DNA from: Pantoea alhagi
GTDB lineage: Bacteria > Pseudomonadota > Gammaproteobacteria > Enterobacterales > Enterobacteriaceae
NCBI RefSeq assembly: GCF_002101395.1
Contig: NZ_CP019707.1
Location: forward strand, 1-64,000
Direction of reading: 5' to 3'
DNA: 64,000 nucleotides
Positions 35,267 through 44,367 of this stretch are shown here, piece by piece. The notes beneath the pieces were generated by a model that saw nothing but the letters and a program-made list of their open reading frames with translations, did no database searches and was not told the origin of the DNA. Position 1 is the first letter of the stretch. Each line of letters starts with the position of its first letter. The position numbers and the translations under genes were made by a program.

Positions 35267-37432
35267 TCAGTTGCGGTCCAGACCAAAATCCGCGTGTTTA
35301 TGTTTAACCACATCCATAACCTGCAGCGGCCGCTCAGTTTCGCGCTCTGAAACCGGTGCTGGCGCAGGGCTGTCGGCTGCAGGAGCACGTGTGGGATCAG
35401 CAACAGGCGGCGGTAAGGCGGTAACCCGGCCGCCCTTCTCGTCTGGCGCTGACTGCGCTGAGGCCGTTTCGGCGGGGGTTGTCGCGCTTTCAGCTGGCGC
35501 CGCTGCGCTCTGTGTACCCGCGGCGGCCTCAGCGCTGTCGGCTCCCTGCTCATCTGCAGCGGTTGCCGCCGCTGCCGCGTCGCCAAACAGCTTGCCCACA
35601 ATCTGGCCCGCCTGGTTGTCGCTGGTTTCGCCCGCCAGCGTCGCCTCGATGTCCGGGTCAAACACATCTTCCACATCGCGGGGAATGCGCCCCTCAGCGA
35701 TTTCGCGGTAGGCTCTCCAGGTTAGCTTCATGCGCACCACCGGCCACTCGCCCGGCAGGGTGATGTAGCACTCAAGGTCATTAAGGCTCTGCACGTCGGA
35801 ATAGCTGACCAGGAACTCGTTCACCTCGTCTTTGGAGAACTGCACGCCGTCGCGAATGATGTCGATACCGTAGCTGTACTGATCCTTGAACTTCTTATGG
35901 CGCTGCTCGCCAATCTCCTTCTGTACCCAGTCCGCAATCGAGCCATTGGGCGCACGGTAAAAGACGCGGGTGTTCAGCAGGTCCCAGATCGATTTGGCCG
36001 CGTTGGTGCCGTACGTTTCTTCCAGCTGCGGGAAGTTCTGCAGGCCGGCGACGGTACAGCCGCCGAACTTACGGCCCTCCGCGCAGAAATCCGGCAGAAT
36101 GGGCAGCTTGTGCAGGGACGGCAGCTCGTCCAGGAAGATCCAGATGCGGCGATTGCGGTCGGCCTTCAGGCCGAGAATGCCGGACATGGTCATGTAGAGC
36201 CACGCGCTCAGCAGCGGCTTCAGCGCATTGTGGTTTTGGCCGTCGCTGGAGATAAAAATCCACGGATTGTCGCCGCTTGCGTCTTCGGTGTGCAGCCAGT
36301 CGCGGATGTTAAACGGACGGCGCCCGCCCTGGTCGAGCCCCTGCAGGTAGCGCAGCGAGCGAACGTAGGTGGTGAGAATGGTGCGGATGGTCATCGCGGT
36401 TTTCTCGATGCTGCCGTCCACCAGGTTCGCCGCGTCTGTGCCTTCCAGGAACTGGCGCAGGTCCGCCAGACTGATGGACATCAGCTTTTTCAGCAGCTCA
36501 CCGATGCTGCGGTTCTTTTCGCGTGCCATGCGACGGGCGGTAGCCACAAACAGCGAACGGGCCGACAGCACCCAGAACGGATCACTGCTGCCGCTGCTGT
36601 CGGGCAACAGCGAGGTGGCGAAGTTTTCAAATTCGCCCACCGTCCGGCACTCTTCCCAGAGGTCCCACGGTGCGCAGCGCGCATCGAACGGGTTGAGAAT
36701 GAGATCTTTATCCTGACGGTAAAACGTCGGGATAAAGTTATTACCTTTGTCGTACACGATAACGCGATCGCCGCGCTCGCGAAGCTGGCGCAGAAGGTCA
36801 TTCAGCGCGGTACTCTTGCCCGACCCGACGGTACCGTGCAGGCCAAAATTCTGCATCTCGGAGTCTTTCAGGATATGCAGGCCGCAGATGCTGAGCGGGG
36901 ACATCACGCCGGCCTTTCTGAGCAGACGGTTCACGACAGCAGGACTTGTCGCGAGAATACGGCCGCCGGTAAGCTCGCTCTCGCGCTGTTTCGCGCCTTT
37001 GTTGCCCAGAAACCAGGTGATGGCCATAATGGCGGCGACGAAGGAGAACGCCGCAATGCCCCAGCCGTAAAACGCCGTGTCCTTGACGTGCTGGCCCATG
37101 AGCACAAAGTACGGATCGTTCATCACCTGCAGCGCCGTGTGTTTAAACGCCACCACCTCGCCGTTTGGCCGCTCAAAGTGAAAGGTCCAGCCGTTTTTTG
37201 ACGTGCCACCGGAGAGCTTCGACAGCGGCATGATGAACCACTTAATCAGCCAGTAGGCGCTGCCGTGAATGAACTCCTGCAACGTGAGCCGCAGGAGCAT
37301 CCAGGAAAAAAATATCAGCACAGAAAAAAGCACAACCCAGTAGGAGGCGATATTCATGATCTGCACAAACATGCCGATCATGTACTTCATCACCTGGCCG
37401 TCCTGGGTGAAGTCGCGGGCGTTGAGGCTCAT
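35267..37432 (-). CDS. traD: TraD type IV coupling protein
   Basis: 721 aa (F TraD 717). Two N-terminal membrane segments (about residues 27-50 and 122-143), Walker A GTVGSGKST at 200-208, Walker B IWIFLDELPSLHKLP. The C-terminal ~150 residues are low complexity, rich in Ala, Glu and Pro (AAAAATAADEQGADSAEAAA), and end DFGLDRN. TraD is the hexameric ATPase that passes the TraI-DNA complex to the secretion channel. It lies 8 nt upstream of traI in the same transcript. F-type TraD normally ends in residues that bind TraM; this C-terminus differs, which fits a divergent plasmid lineage. Confidence 0.95.
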   Translation of the reverse strand: MSLNARDFTQDGQVMKYMIGMFVQIMNIASYWVVLFSVLIFFSWMLLRLTLQEFIHGSAYWLIKWFIMPLSKLSGGTSKNGWTFHFERPNGEVVAFKHTALQVMNDPYFVLMGQHVKDTAFYGWGIAAFSFVAAIMAITWFLGNKGAKQRESELTGGRILATSPAVVNRLLRKAGVMSPLSICGLHILKDSEMQNFGLHGTVGSGKSTALNDLLRQLRERGDRVIVYDKGNNFIPTFYRQDKDLILNPFDARCAPWDLWEECRTVGEFENFATSLLPDSSGSSDPFWVLSARSLFVATARRMAREKNRSIGELLKKLMSISLADLRQFLEGTDAANLVDGSIEKTAMTIRTILTTYVRSLRYLQGLDQGGRRPFNIRDWLHTEDASGDNPWIFISSDGQNHNALKPLLSAWLYMTMSGILGLKADRNRRIWIFLDELPSLHKLPILPDFCAEGRKFGGCTVAGLQNFPQLEETYGTNAAKSIWDLLNTRVFYRAPNGSIADWVQKEIGEQRHKKFKDQYSYGIDIIRDGVQFSKDEVNEFLVSYSDVQSLNDLECYITLPGEWPVVRMKLTWRAYREIAEGRIPRDVEDVFDPDIEATLAGETSDNQAGQIVGKLFGDAAAAATAADEQGADSAEAAAGTQSAAAPAESATTPAETASAQSAPDEKGGRVTALPPPVADPTRAPAADSPAPAPVSERETERPLQVMDVVKHKHADFGLDRN

Positions 37433-37604
37433 TGAAAATCCTTTATGTGGAAACAGTGGTAAACGTGCAGAGCTGCGGACAGGCGAAAGCCAGGCAGATG
37501 ACTGCGCGGGTTTAGTTACGGTGTGAACGTGCCCGGCTGGGCTGACGTGATATTCCGCCTCCTCCGCCAGACGCAGGGCGCGTCAGGCTGTGCGGCGGGC
37601 GGTC

Positions 37605-38525
37605 TCAGTGGTCTGAAACCTGAAACAGCGGCTGGTTAATCTGGTACTCGACAAACTGTTTTTCGGGGTCAGTCAGCGCACGAAAATGCGTGGAAAACCG
37701 GCGGATGTTGTTCATCAGGTTAGTGGTGTTGGTAAAAAACACCGGGCATACCGGGCATACCGCGCGTACTTCCTGCAATACAGGCTGGATGGTCGACGTA
37801 AACGCATCGAACTCCCCGGTTTCTTTCAGGTCGCTTTCAATAAGTTCCTCATGCTCAGTAACGGGACAGACGGTCACGCCCGGGTAGGCGTACAGAACAC
37901 GCAGCGTGTCCGCGTAGTCGCGTACTTTGCAGTCAAAGGCGTCTTCCAGCGCCGGCAGGCGGTTGTTGCTGCGGGAGGGTGAAAGCAGCCGTTCAGGCTC
38001 CACGGTCGCGGCAGTATAGAATTCCGTCTGCTGCCGGATAATCCCGGCCGGGTCGGCGCGACGCCAGATAGCCGGTTCACGTACAGATGGCCTGTCGCCG
38101 GCATTCACAGTCAGGCGGGGCTGACAGGATGCGGGTATCCAGTTTTTCGTGAGGTCGGGAGCCTTATCCCGGAACGGCGTATTCCGGACGCCACTCCAGA
38201 GATGAATGACGTCCGTTGCCGCATCGTCTGCACCCACGATATGCATATGCACCCGGTGCAAAGACACATCGCCCTGCACAAACCAGCGGGTAATCACGGT
38301 AATATCCGTCACGTAATTGTCCGTATTCAGCAGAATGCCGTGAATGGCCTTACGGCCTTTTTTACGACAGACATAATGCAGGCGCTTATTTGGTGACGGG
38401 AACCGAACAGTAATATCTCTTTCAGCCTGAAGGTGCAGACCCAGCTGAGGAATTTCGATATCAATTAAATCAACAGAGATATTTGAGTAGTTAAGAAAGA
38501 AAGAGGGGGTCAGATGAATTAGCAT
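37605..38525 (-). CDS. Hypothetical protein in the traT position
   Basis: 306 aa, between traS-like and traD, where F carries traT. It has no signal peptide or lipobox, so it is not TraT. Recognisable features are few: FPSPNKRLHYVCRKKGRKAI near residue 45 and a CPVCPVFF cluster near 255. The start ATG 38525 has only a weak upstream GAGGCGAAAAT. The 170-bp gap to traD (37433-37604) holds no gene. I do not recognise the family. It may be an entry-exclusion, regulatory or cargo gene inserted in the tra operon. Confidence 0.6.
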   Translation of the reverse strand: MLIHLTPSFFLNYSNISVDLIDIEIPQLGLHLQAERDITVRFPSPNKRLHYVCRKKGRKAIHGILLNTDNYVTDITVITRWFVQGDVSLHRVHMHIVGADDAATDVIHLWSGVRNTPFRDKAPDLTKNWIPASCQPRLTVNAGDRPSVREPAIWRRADPAGIIRQQTEFYTAATVEPERLLSPSRSNNRLPALEDAFDCKVRDYADTLRVLYAYPGVTVCPVTEHEELIESDLKETGEFDAFTSTIQPVLQEVRAVCPVCPVFFTNTTNLMNNIRRFSTHFRALTDPEKQFVEYQINQPLFQVSDH

Positions 38526-38591
38526 TTTCGCCTCAACATTTTAATGCACCCAATACAAAAGGTGCATTTTCGCTAGATTAAAGGTTAAAGG

Positions 38592-39131
38592 TTAAAGGTT
38601 AATTTTTTTTACAGATGCACTTACAGCTCCAATGAGTGCTGAAATTTGATAACGCGACATATCAACGCTAAATATAAAAAGCAAAAGAAGAGAGGTGAGA
38701 AAATTACCGAACACAAGAATATCTATATTTAACTTATCAAACATAGACATTAAGCCTAATAACGCAATTAGAATAAACCACGCGCTACCATACATCTTAA
38801 CCTTTCTCCTTATCAGTTTGACAAGCTTCAATTCCGAAACTCTTGCATCACTAAGCATTATGAATATATTTTCATATCCGTAGAAGAAAGCCAGCAGGAA
38901 TATCCAGTTAACAACCCCGAAACCGAAAGAAAACAACCATGTAGCTGTCGCACCATCTTTATGGTTATCAAAAAGAGCGTAATCGACGCCGCAAAAAAAT
39001 AAAAATAAAAATAAGTGCATAGATATCCTTTTTAAAGGATGAAAGAAAGATGGCACTTCACGATTTGATGAGGCCATAGCCTCAATAATATGTCCGGCAT
39101 CCTTCTTAACTTCACCATATGTCATTTTCAT
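38592..39131 (-). CDS. traS: TraS-like entry-exclusion membrane protein
   Basis: 179 aa with four predicted membrane stretches (MHLFLFLFFCGVDYALF, WLFSFGFGVVNWIFLLAFF, SAWFILIALLGLMSMF, NFLTSLLLLFIFSV). The ATG overlaps the stop of traG (ATGA), and the gene lies between traG and the traD block exactly where F has traS. TraS proteins are poorly conserved inner-membrane proteins that block redundant transfer through contact with the donor's TraG. Assignment rests on position and topology. The coding region is more AT-rich than its neighbours, as is usual for traS. Confidence 0.6.
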   Translation of the reverse strand: MKMTYGEVKKDAGHIIEAMASSNREVPSFFHPLKRISMHLFLFLFFCGVDYALFDNHKDGATATWLFSFGFGVVNWIFLLAFFYGYENIFIMLSDARVSELKLVKLIRRKVKMYGSAWFILIALLGLMSMFDKLNIDILVFGNFLTSLLLLFIFSVDMSRYQISALIGAVSASVKKINL

Positions 39132-39988
39132 TTTTTATCCTTGTTCGCTTGAGGGACATCTTTTAGATAATCTTTATAATCTTCCGATGTCACACTTGGC
39201 CTAGCCTTTAAATGCTCATCAGCAGCCTCTTTATTCCGGGCATATTCATTTGAACTCACCGTAAACTCCCCCATACGAGATGCAATTGCGCTGTCAGTTT
39301 CGCTCTTGCCTTTATCAAGCTCCTGCTGTGCAGCGTTTGCTCTATTCTTGACCATCCCCTGCTGAGCATCAACCTCATTGCTTACATCTGTACGAATGTT
39401 GTTTCTGGCCACGCCCGCTTCAATGCTCTGATTTGCACTGTTATATGCGCCGCCGAACTGCGCGCCTGCTGCATTCGTCGGTGCGCTCATGCCGTCACCC
39501 GTGCTTCCTGAATTGCGCGCATAGTCTCCGTCAATGCGGCCCTGCAACTTCTCAGCAAAGAACTCCTGAACCAGGCCGTCACGCTGCTTCTGGACGTTTT
39601 CGTCAGACGTATTGGTAAGGATGGTTTCTGCATTGCCCGGCGAACGCTGCATTGCCCACTGCACAAACTGCTGCGTGTAGTTATCACGTGCGCCTGCACT
39701 GAGCGTTTCAGTCTCAGAGGCCATTTTCTGCAGTTCATGCGTATGTGACTGGCTGGCAGTATACTGCGCATATTTGCTGTCAGAGGTAGTGATACCTGAA
39801 GAAATTTGGTTCATCAGGCCTGACGCATTGTTATCAACGTGCTGACCATTATAGGTCGTGCTGTAGTTACGCAGCACGTCCATACCCTGACTGAAGTCCT
39901 GCGATTCGCGTGCAGAAAGGGTCTGAGAGTTGTCGTTTCCGCTCTGACCGCCTTCTGTCGTTTGCGAGGTTGACCCGGAACGACCTGT
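39128..39988 (-). pseudogene. traG: TraG, C-terminal part only (truncated by IS)
   Basis: The frame is open from the IS border at 39988 to the stop at 39128, about 286 codons of the ~940 in F TraG. It is hydrophilic and Gln/Ser/Asn-rich with segments such as MNQISSGITTSDSKYAQYTA and GDYARNSGSTGDGMSAPTN, typical of the C-terminal, TraN/entry-exclusion-interacting portion. The membrane-spanning N-terminal two-thirds is absent; beyond the IS the sequence is unrelated. The fragment is still translationally coupled to the traS-like gene but has no start of its own except internal Mets. It is non-functional for mating-pair stabilisation. Confidence 0.85.
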
Positions 39989-40052
39989 TGAATCGCCACA
40001 GGTTTAACAGACACCCCGGAGTCATTTAAGATGACTTAAAAGAGAGGTGCTC

Positions 40053-40331
40053 ATGAGCGGTAAACGTTATCCCGAAGAGTTTAAAATTGAAGCGGTAAAA
40101 CAGGTTGTTGATCGTGGTCATTCTGTTTCCAGTGTTGCAACACGTCTCGATATCACTACCCACAGTCTTTATGCCTGGATAAAGAAGTACGGACCGGACT
40201 CTTCCACCAACAAAGAACAGTCAGATGCTCAGGCTGAGATCCGCCGACTCCAGAAGGAGCTGAAGCGGGTTACTGACGAACGGGACATATTAAAAAAAGC
40301 CGCGGCGTACTTCGCAAAGCTGTCCGACTGA
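40053..40331 (+). CDS. IS3-family OrfA
   Basis: 92 aa from the ATG at 40053. HTH of the transposase_8 type (RYPEEFKIEAVKQVVDRGHS, SVATRLDITTHSLYAWIKKY) and a zipper-like tail (IRRLQKELKRVTDERDILKK). A TTAAAAAAAGC slippery run near 40288 lets ribosomes shift -1 into orfB. Starts with a GAGAGGTG ribosome-binding site. Confidence 0.9.
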   Translation: MSGKRYPEEFKIEAVKQVVDRGHSVSSVATRLDITTHSLYAWIKKYGPDSSTNKEQSDAQAEIRRLQKELKRVTDERDILKKAAAYFAKLSD

Positions 40332-41200
40332 GGTACGCCTTTATCCGTGACAACACCTGTTGCTGGCCTGTTCGTCTGCTCTGTCGGGTGCTGAATGTTC
40401 ATCCGAGTGGGTTTTACGCCTGGCTTCAGCAGCCGCATTCACCACAGCATCAGGCGGATCTCAGGCTGACAGGACAAATCAAACAGTTCTGGCTGGAGTC
40501 CGGTTGCGTTTATGGCTATCGCAAGATCCATCTCGACCTGAAAGATAGCGGGCAACAGTGCGGGATTAACCGGGTCTGGCGGCTGATGAAGCGTGCCGGG
40601 ATAAAGGCTCAGGTCGGGTATCGAAGCCCACGAGCGCATAAAGGTGAAGCCAGTATCGTGGCACCCAACAGACTCCAGCGTCAGTTCAACCCGGAAGCAC
40701 CGAATGAACGTTGGGTAACGGACATAACTTACATCCGAACTCACGAAGGGTGGCTGTATCTGGCCGTAGTTGTTGACCTGTTCTCGCGCAAAGTTATTGG
40801 CTGGTCAATGCAACCCTGGATGACAAAGGATATTGTTCTGAACGCACTGCTGATGGCTGTATGGCGGCGTAATCCCCAAAAACAGGTGCTGGTTCATTCT
40901 GATCAAGGGAGTCAGTACACAAGCCATGAGTGGCAGTCGTTCCTGAAATCACACGGACTGGAGGGGAGTATGAGCCGTCGTGGTAACTGTCACGATAATG
41001 CGGTTGCAGAAAGCTTTTTCCAGTTACTGAAACGCGAGCGGATAAAGAAAAAGATTTACGGAACGCGGGAAGAAGCCCGCAGCGATATTTTTGATTACAT
41101 CGAAATGTTTTATAACAGTAAGCGTCGACATGGGTCGAGTGATCAGATGCCACCGACGGAATATGAAAATCAGTATTATCAACGGCTCAGAAGTGTCTAG
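40290..41200 (+). CDS. IS3-family transposase OrfB
   Basis: Read as an OrfAB fusion from the slippery site at 40288. From about 40388: an HTH_21 helper (FYAWLQQPHSPQHQADLRLT, YGYRKIHLDL) and the rve core with DDE residues: the Asp in WVTDITYIRTHEG, the Asp in LVHSDQGSQYTS and the Glu in CHDNAVAESFFQLLKRERI. It ends RRHGSSDQMPPTEYENQYYQ. Intact, so the element may still be active. A decayed relative of the same IS lies at 58275-58690. Confidence 0.9.
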
Positions 41201-41218
41201 ATTATCCGTGGCGATTCA

Positions 41219-41512
41219 GTCAGAAGAATGGGACATGCTGATTAATTATCCTATTACGGGCCTTAAAATGATTATTTTCTGTCTAAACCAATGAGCAAAA
41301 CAGAAAAGATGTACGTAATTTTTAAACTATGTTCGCTTCTCGCTCATAGCGCACCTTCAGCTTAGTCCACTTTGTGCCAGAAGCGGACATTGCTAAAATC
41401 ACGGTTGAATAGGGAGTAGGTTAATACGTATGGTTTGCCACGATTAAAGCAGCGCTGGTAGGATACACAACCCGATCTCCATGAACAGAACAACGTATAT
41501 AGGAATTATGGG
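41219..41512. other. Spacer between IS and HEPN gene
   Basis: About 290 bases of mixed composition, no gene seen. It contains the probable promoter of the 41,513 gene. Confidence 0.3.
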
Positions 41513-42220
41513 ATGATTAATTTTGAAGGGTTACAGAACCTTCCGTTACAATTTTCACACTATGACGTAAGTCTTACGTTTGAGATTATTGCCTCTCTAA
41601 ATGCGCAAACTGATGCCTCTATCGCAGCTAACATAAGCCAATACCGTACCGAAGGCCCCGAAATTGAAAAGCATGAAATCGATGCTGAAGATAATCTTTA
41701 TCATGTAGTTGAGTACTATATGGGGTTAGATAGCGGCTCTGTTGATTTAGATGAAATGTTTACATCGTACTATCCCAGCATTATACGTCGCTCTGTCTTT
41801 TTGACATTGTACGGCATGCTTGAACATGATTTTGAGAAGCTGTGTAATGGTTTTGCAAGGATTCACAACGCGCCAGTTAAGCTGTCCGATCTTAAAGGTA
41901 GTGGTTTTGAACGTTGTGATTTGTATGCCAGGAAGATCATAGGCATGAAAACTTCAAAGCATTACCCGTCAGTGAGGAAAGTAACTAAGTTGCGTAATGC
42001 TTGTGCACACAACGATGCGCGTTTCGTCTTAAATGATGATAAGACCATCCCTGAGCTAGTGGAGCTGATGCGCACTTATTCTACGGTATTAGTTCAAGAT
42101 AATAAGCAGGTTAACTTTAAAGCTGGATCTCTTCAGGCAATGACACACATACTAAAAATCTACTTCAATGATGTAGAGGAAGCCCTGAAGGCACATAAAG
42201 CACCTAATCCTTTCATATGA
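41513..42220 (+). CDS. HEPN-like RNase-domain protein (MAE_28990-type)
   Basis: 235 aa, all-helical. The segment KLRNACAHNDARF at residues 159-171 carries the HEPN active-site signature R-x4-H (R161, H166). An upstream helix RRSVFLTLYGMLEHDFEKL resembles the MAE_28990/MAE_18760-type HEPN-like family. HEPN proteins are metal-independent RNases in toxin-antitoxin, Abi and other defence systems. No adjacent MNT-type nucleotidyltransferase or other antitoxin is visible, so it may be solitary or its partner may have been lost at the IS border. The ATG at 41513 lies next to the GAATTATGGG site. It seems to be accessory DNA stranded between the IS and the leading region. Confidence 0.65.
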   Translation: MINFEGLQNLPLQFSHYDVSLTFEIIASLNAQTDASIAANISQYRTEGPEIEKHEIDAEDNLYHVVEYYMGLDSGSVDLDEMFTSYYPSIIRRSVFLTLYGMLEHDFEKLCNGFARIHNAPVKLSDLKGSGFERCDLYARKIIGMKTSKHYPSVRKVTKLRNACAHNDARFVLNDDKTIPELVELMRTYSTVLVQDNKQVNFKAGSLQAMTHILKIYFNDVEEALKAHKAPNPFI

Positions 42221-42244
42221 TTACGCAAATAGACCTGCAGCAAA

Positions 42245-42268
42245 TAAAAAAGCCACCCGAAGGCGGCT
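42245..42268 (-). terminator. Rho-independent terminator
   Basis: On the minus strand AGCCGCCTTCGGGTGGCTTTTTTATT: a 7-bp stem (one G-U) with a UUCG tetraloop and a U-run. It lies about 230 bp past the stop of the lipoprotein gene and probably ends that transcript. On the plus strand it also follows the HEPN gene, but the U-run is on the minus side. Confidence 0.75.
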
Positions 42269-42497
42269 TACTGTCACTTACTCTCGTTCACTGTCACCAA
42301 AGCATTAATGGTGGTAATGACATTCATACCCTCACTGCTGCTATGGGCGCTCAATAATGCTATCAGCAAGTAGGGCTGACGACCCATTCCCGCTCGGCTG
42401 CTGATTTACGTGCCCTTGCTGCAACACGAATACGGGTGGCGATAACACTGTTACGCCCGTATCAGCTTTTACGAGCTACAGGCCTCAGGAACTACTA

Positions 42498-43070
42498 TTA
42501 CAGTTCTGTTCCCTTATCTTTTGCTTCCTTCACCATATTAGCCCATGCTATTACGTAATAAACATCAACGGGCCGCATCGCTATTACTAAATCAGAAACG
42601 AAATATCCTGTTTTCCGTGTAATAATCAGCAAAGGAGTATTTGTACCAGTCTCATTCTCAACCCGAAAATCCAGTTCAGCATATCGTTTGCTTTCTGAAA
42701 GGGCTCGTTTCGTTTTTTCTCTCTTTTCATATGGTTGCGCCGCCCAGTTGAGAAAATCCCTGAAGGGCACAGTATCCTTTTCAATATTGTCGGTATTAAT
42801 GGTAGGCAGCCCAACATAGATCCCCCCCATATCAATTCTGAAGCGAACATAGCTTTTATTATCAGCAACTTGCACAGGGAAATGAGCGGGATTCCATTTA
42901 TCCGTGACCCTGACGCCGTCCTTGAATTGCCAGTAAAGCACCTCTGTTTTGTACGTATCGAAGAACGTGAAGGTCGCATATTTAAAAAACATGTCGGTAG
43001 AATGCTTTGAACATCCACTCAGCAGCAGGCCTGACAGTAATACCAGGGTAAGCAATGCCTTATTTTTCAT
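42498..43070 (-). CDS. Hypothetical lipoprotein
   Basis: About 190 aa from ATG 43070 with GAGGAAAATT upstream. A longer frame to 43169 exists, but the signal peptide starts here. Signal sequence LLTLVLLSGLLLSGCSKH with the lipobox LSGC; Ser at +2 predicts outer-membrane sorting. The mature protein is beta-rich (FTFFDTYKTEVLYWQFKDGV, FRVENETGTNTPLLIITRKT in order) without a family I know. It could be a surface-exclusion-like or immunity protein; nothing in the sequence decides. Followed by the terminator at 42245-42268. Confidence 0.7.
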   Translation of the reverse strand: MKNKALLTLVLLSGLLLSGCSKHSTDMFFKYATFTFFDTYKTEVLYWQFKDGVRVTDKWNPAHFPVQVADNKSYVRFRIDMGGIYVGLPTINTDNIEKDTVPFRDFLNWAAQPYEKREKTKRALSESKRYAELDFRVENETGTNTPLLIITRKTGYFVSDLVIAMRPVDVYYVIAWANMVKEAKDKGTEL

Positions 43071-43357
43071 AATTTTCCTCAGAATCAAATCACTGTTCAT
43101 CGACCATCTGCAGGAAATCTTTAAATATGGGTAATCAACTACCTGATTGATCCTCATGCGGGTGTTCATCCGCAGGTTTACCGCTCTTCAGGGGAGAACT
43201 GGATGTTTTCACTGCCTTATGAGCAATCTGCTGAGCGGTTAGCTCAGCAGAAGTCATGAACGTCGCAGCAAAGCTAAAATGATGTGACGTCGTGCCGGCT
43301 GACCATAAAATCATTCCTGACGTCACATCACCGTAGTTCCTGTTTAAAAAAACAGCA
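43071..43357. other. Spacer upstream of the lipoprotein gene
   Basis: About 290 bases without a convincing gene. A short minus-strand frame (43135-43326) overlaps it but has no recognisable features and is probably fortuitous. Confidence 0.3.
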
Positions 43358-43762
43358 TCACCATGCGCGCTGGCGCCAGACCCACGTCATATCAAGCAGA
43401 TCGTTAACCCGTACGCCACGGCGGCGCCAGCATGAAAACCATCTCCGGTATGTGCTGACTGTCTGCCTGGCCAGCGCCGTTTCTGCCTCGCAGATTAGCC
43501 TCTCCTGCGCCTCTGCCTGACGCAGCAGGGCCAGCGCAGAACGCCCGGGCGTCGCTTCTCCGGGCCGCAGGACTGTGTCAGACAGACCTGGCGCCGGGAG
43601 CGTCGGCGCGGGGCTGACATCACCGTTATCAGCTTTACCTGAATTCACAACCGGCGCGAACGTATGTACAGGACATCGCGCCACGTCGTACAGATGGCAA
43701 CGTTTTTGCGGCTGCGGGTAAACAGGTGGAACCATTAATGGTGTCATCATTACTGTATTCAT
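43358..43762 (-). CDS. Hypothetical protein downstream of psiB (psiA position)
   Basis: 134 aa from ATG 43762, whose ATGA overlaps the psiB stop; an ATG at 43768 (136 aa) is also possible. The N-terminal half is Pro/Val-rich (LMVPPVYPQPQKRCHLYD); the C-terminal half is helical and basic (QTVSTYRRWFSCWRRRGVRV). It occupies the place of psiA but is shorter and does not look like PsiA of F. Translational coupling to psiB makes it very probably real. Function unknown. Confidence 0.6.
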   Translation of the reverse strand: MNTVMMTPLMVPPVYPQPQKRCHLYDVARCPVHTFAPVVNSGKADNGDVSPAPTLPAPGLSDTVLRPGEATPGRSALALLRQAEAQERLICEAETALARQTVSTYRRWFSCWRRRGVRVNDLLDMTWVWRQRAW

Positions 43763-44301
43763 ACGCATCCCCCTTTTCTGCCCAGCACCGCCACGATTTC
43801 CGCCGGCGTGATACCCGCTGACACCATTTTCTCTATGCGCGTCAGCACCCGGCCGATGGTTTCCGGCTCAAACCGTTCGGTGTTCAATACGTACAGCCCG
43901 GTGTGATCGGGATTTATCCAGATAAGTCCGTGCCAGAACGGAGACTCGTTGCCCGGGCTCAGGATATCGAGCGTGACGTGACGGTTTTTCCGGTGCGTCA
44001 GGCGCAGGTGAACCGGGAACACCCCGCCCCACTCCTCCCGGCACTCGCAGTCAGTGAGCCAGCTGTCACTGAGCGGTAAGGCATGGAGCACCGCGCCGCA
44101 CAGCCGGCGGCGGAACTCCTCGCCGCGTGCGCTGTAGGCCTCAAAATCGCCCGGCGAAAAGGCGTACAGCCGTTGCAGCGTCACGCTCTCATCGCGCGTC
44201 ATCTCACTGCCGCTGCAGCTGCGGAAACCGACCGACCTGCGGCCGTAGTACGCGTGGGTCTTGCCGTTACGGATTTTTTCTTTAGACTGGATAGCTGACA
44301 T
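43759..44301 (-). CDS. psiB: PsiB-like inhibitor of SOS induction
   Basis: 180 aa from ATG 44301 with AGGAATCCGA upstream. The part from about residue 55, EEFRRRLCGAVLHALPLSDS, then REEWGGVFPVHLRLTHRKNR and VTLDILSPGNESPFW, matches F PsiB in order (DERRELTHAVM..., SEFGGFFPVQVRF..., LCSPGDVSQVW). The C-terminus (SAGITPAEIVAVLGRKGG) parallels ...VNDIIHILMAEGGQV. There is an N-terminal extension of ~35 aa (IRNGKTHAYYGRRSVGFRS). PsiB binds RecA and dampens SOS when single-stranded plasmid DNA enters a recipient. It stands downstream of ssb and DUF905 in the typical leading region. Confidence 0.8.
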   Translation of the reverse strand: MSAIQSKEKIRNGKTHAYYGRRSVGFRSCSGSEMTRDESVTLQRLYAFSPGDFEAYSARGEEFRRRLCGAVLHALPLSDSWLTDCECREEWGGVFPVHLRLTHRKNRHVTLDILSPGNESPFWHGLIWINPDHTGLYVLNTERFEPETIGRVLTRIEKMVSAGITPAEIVAVLGRKGGCV

Positions 44302-44367
44302 ATCGGATTCCTCATAATTTGATTGTCACGCCCTGCGCGGAGTTACCGCTCCGTTCAGGGCACCTTC

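Larger units (their letters stand above)
39989..41218 (+). mobile_element. IS3-family insertion sequence, complete, no target duplication
   Basis: 1230 bp. Inverted repeats: TGAATCGCCACAGG at 39989 and TGAATCGCCACGG on the minus strand ending at 41218, with matching inner sequence (AGACACCCCGGAG and AGACACTTCTGAG). Two ORFs joined by an A-run. The left flank ends CTGT and the right flank begins GTCA, so the usual 3-4 bp duplication is missing. With the truncated traG on one side and unrelated DNA on the other, this points to an IS-associated deletion or recombination. Confidence 0.88.

Noticed and set aside
35897..37201. 434-aa plus-strand ORF opposite traD
   Set aside because: Shadow of traD; no recognisable domain.
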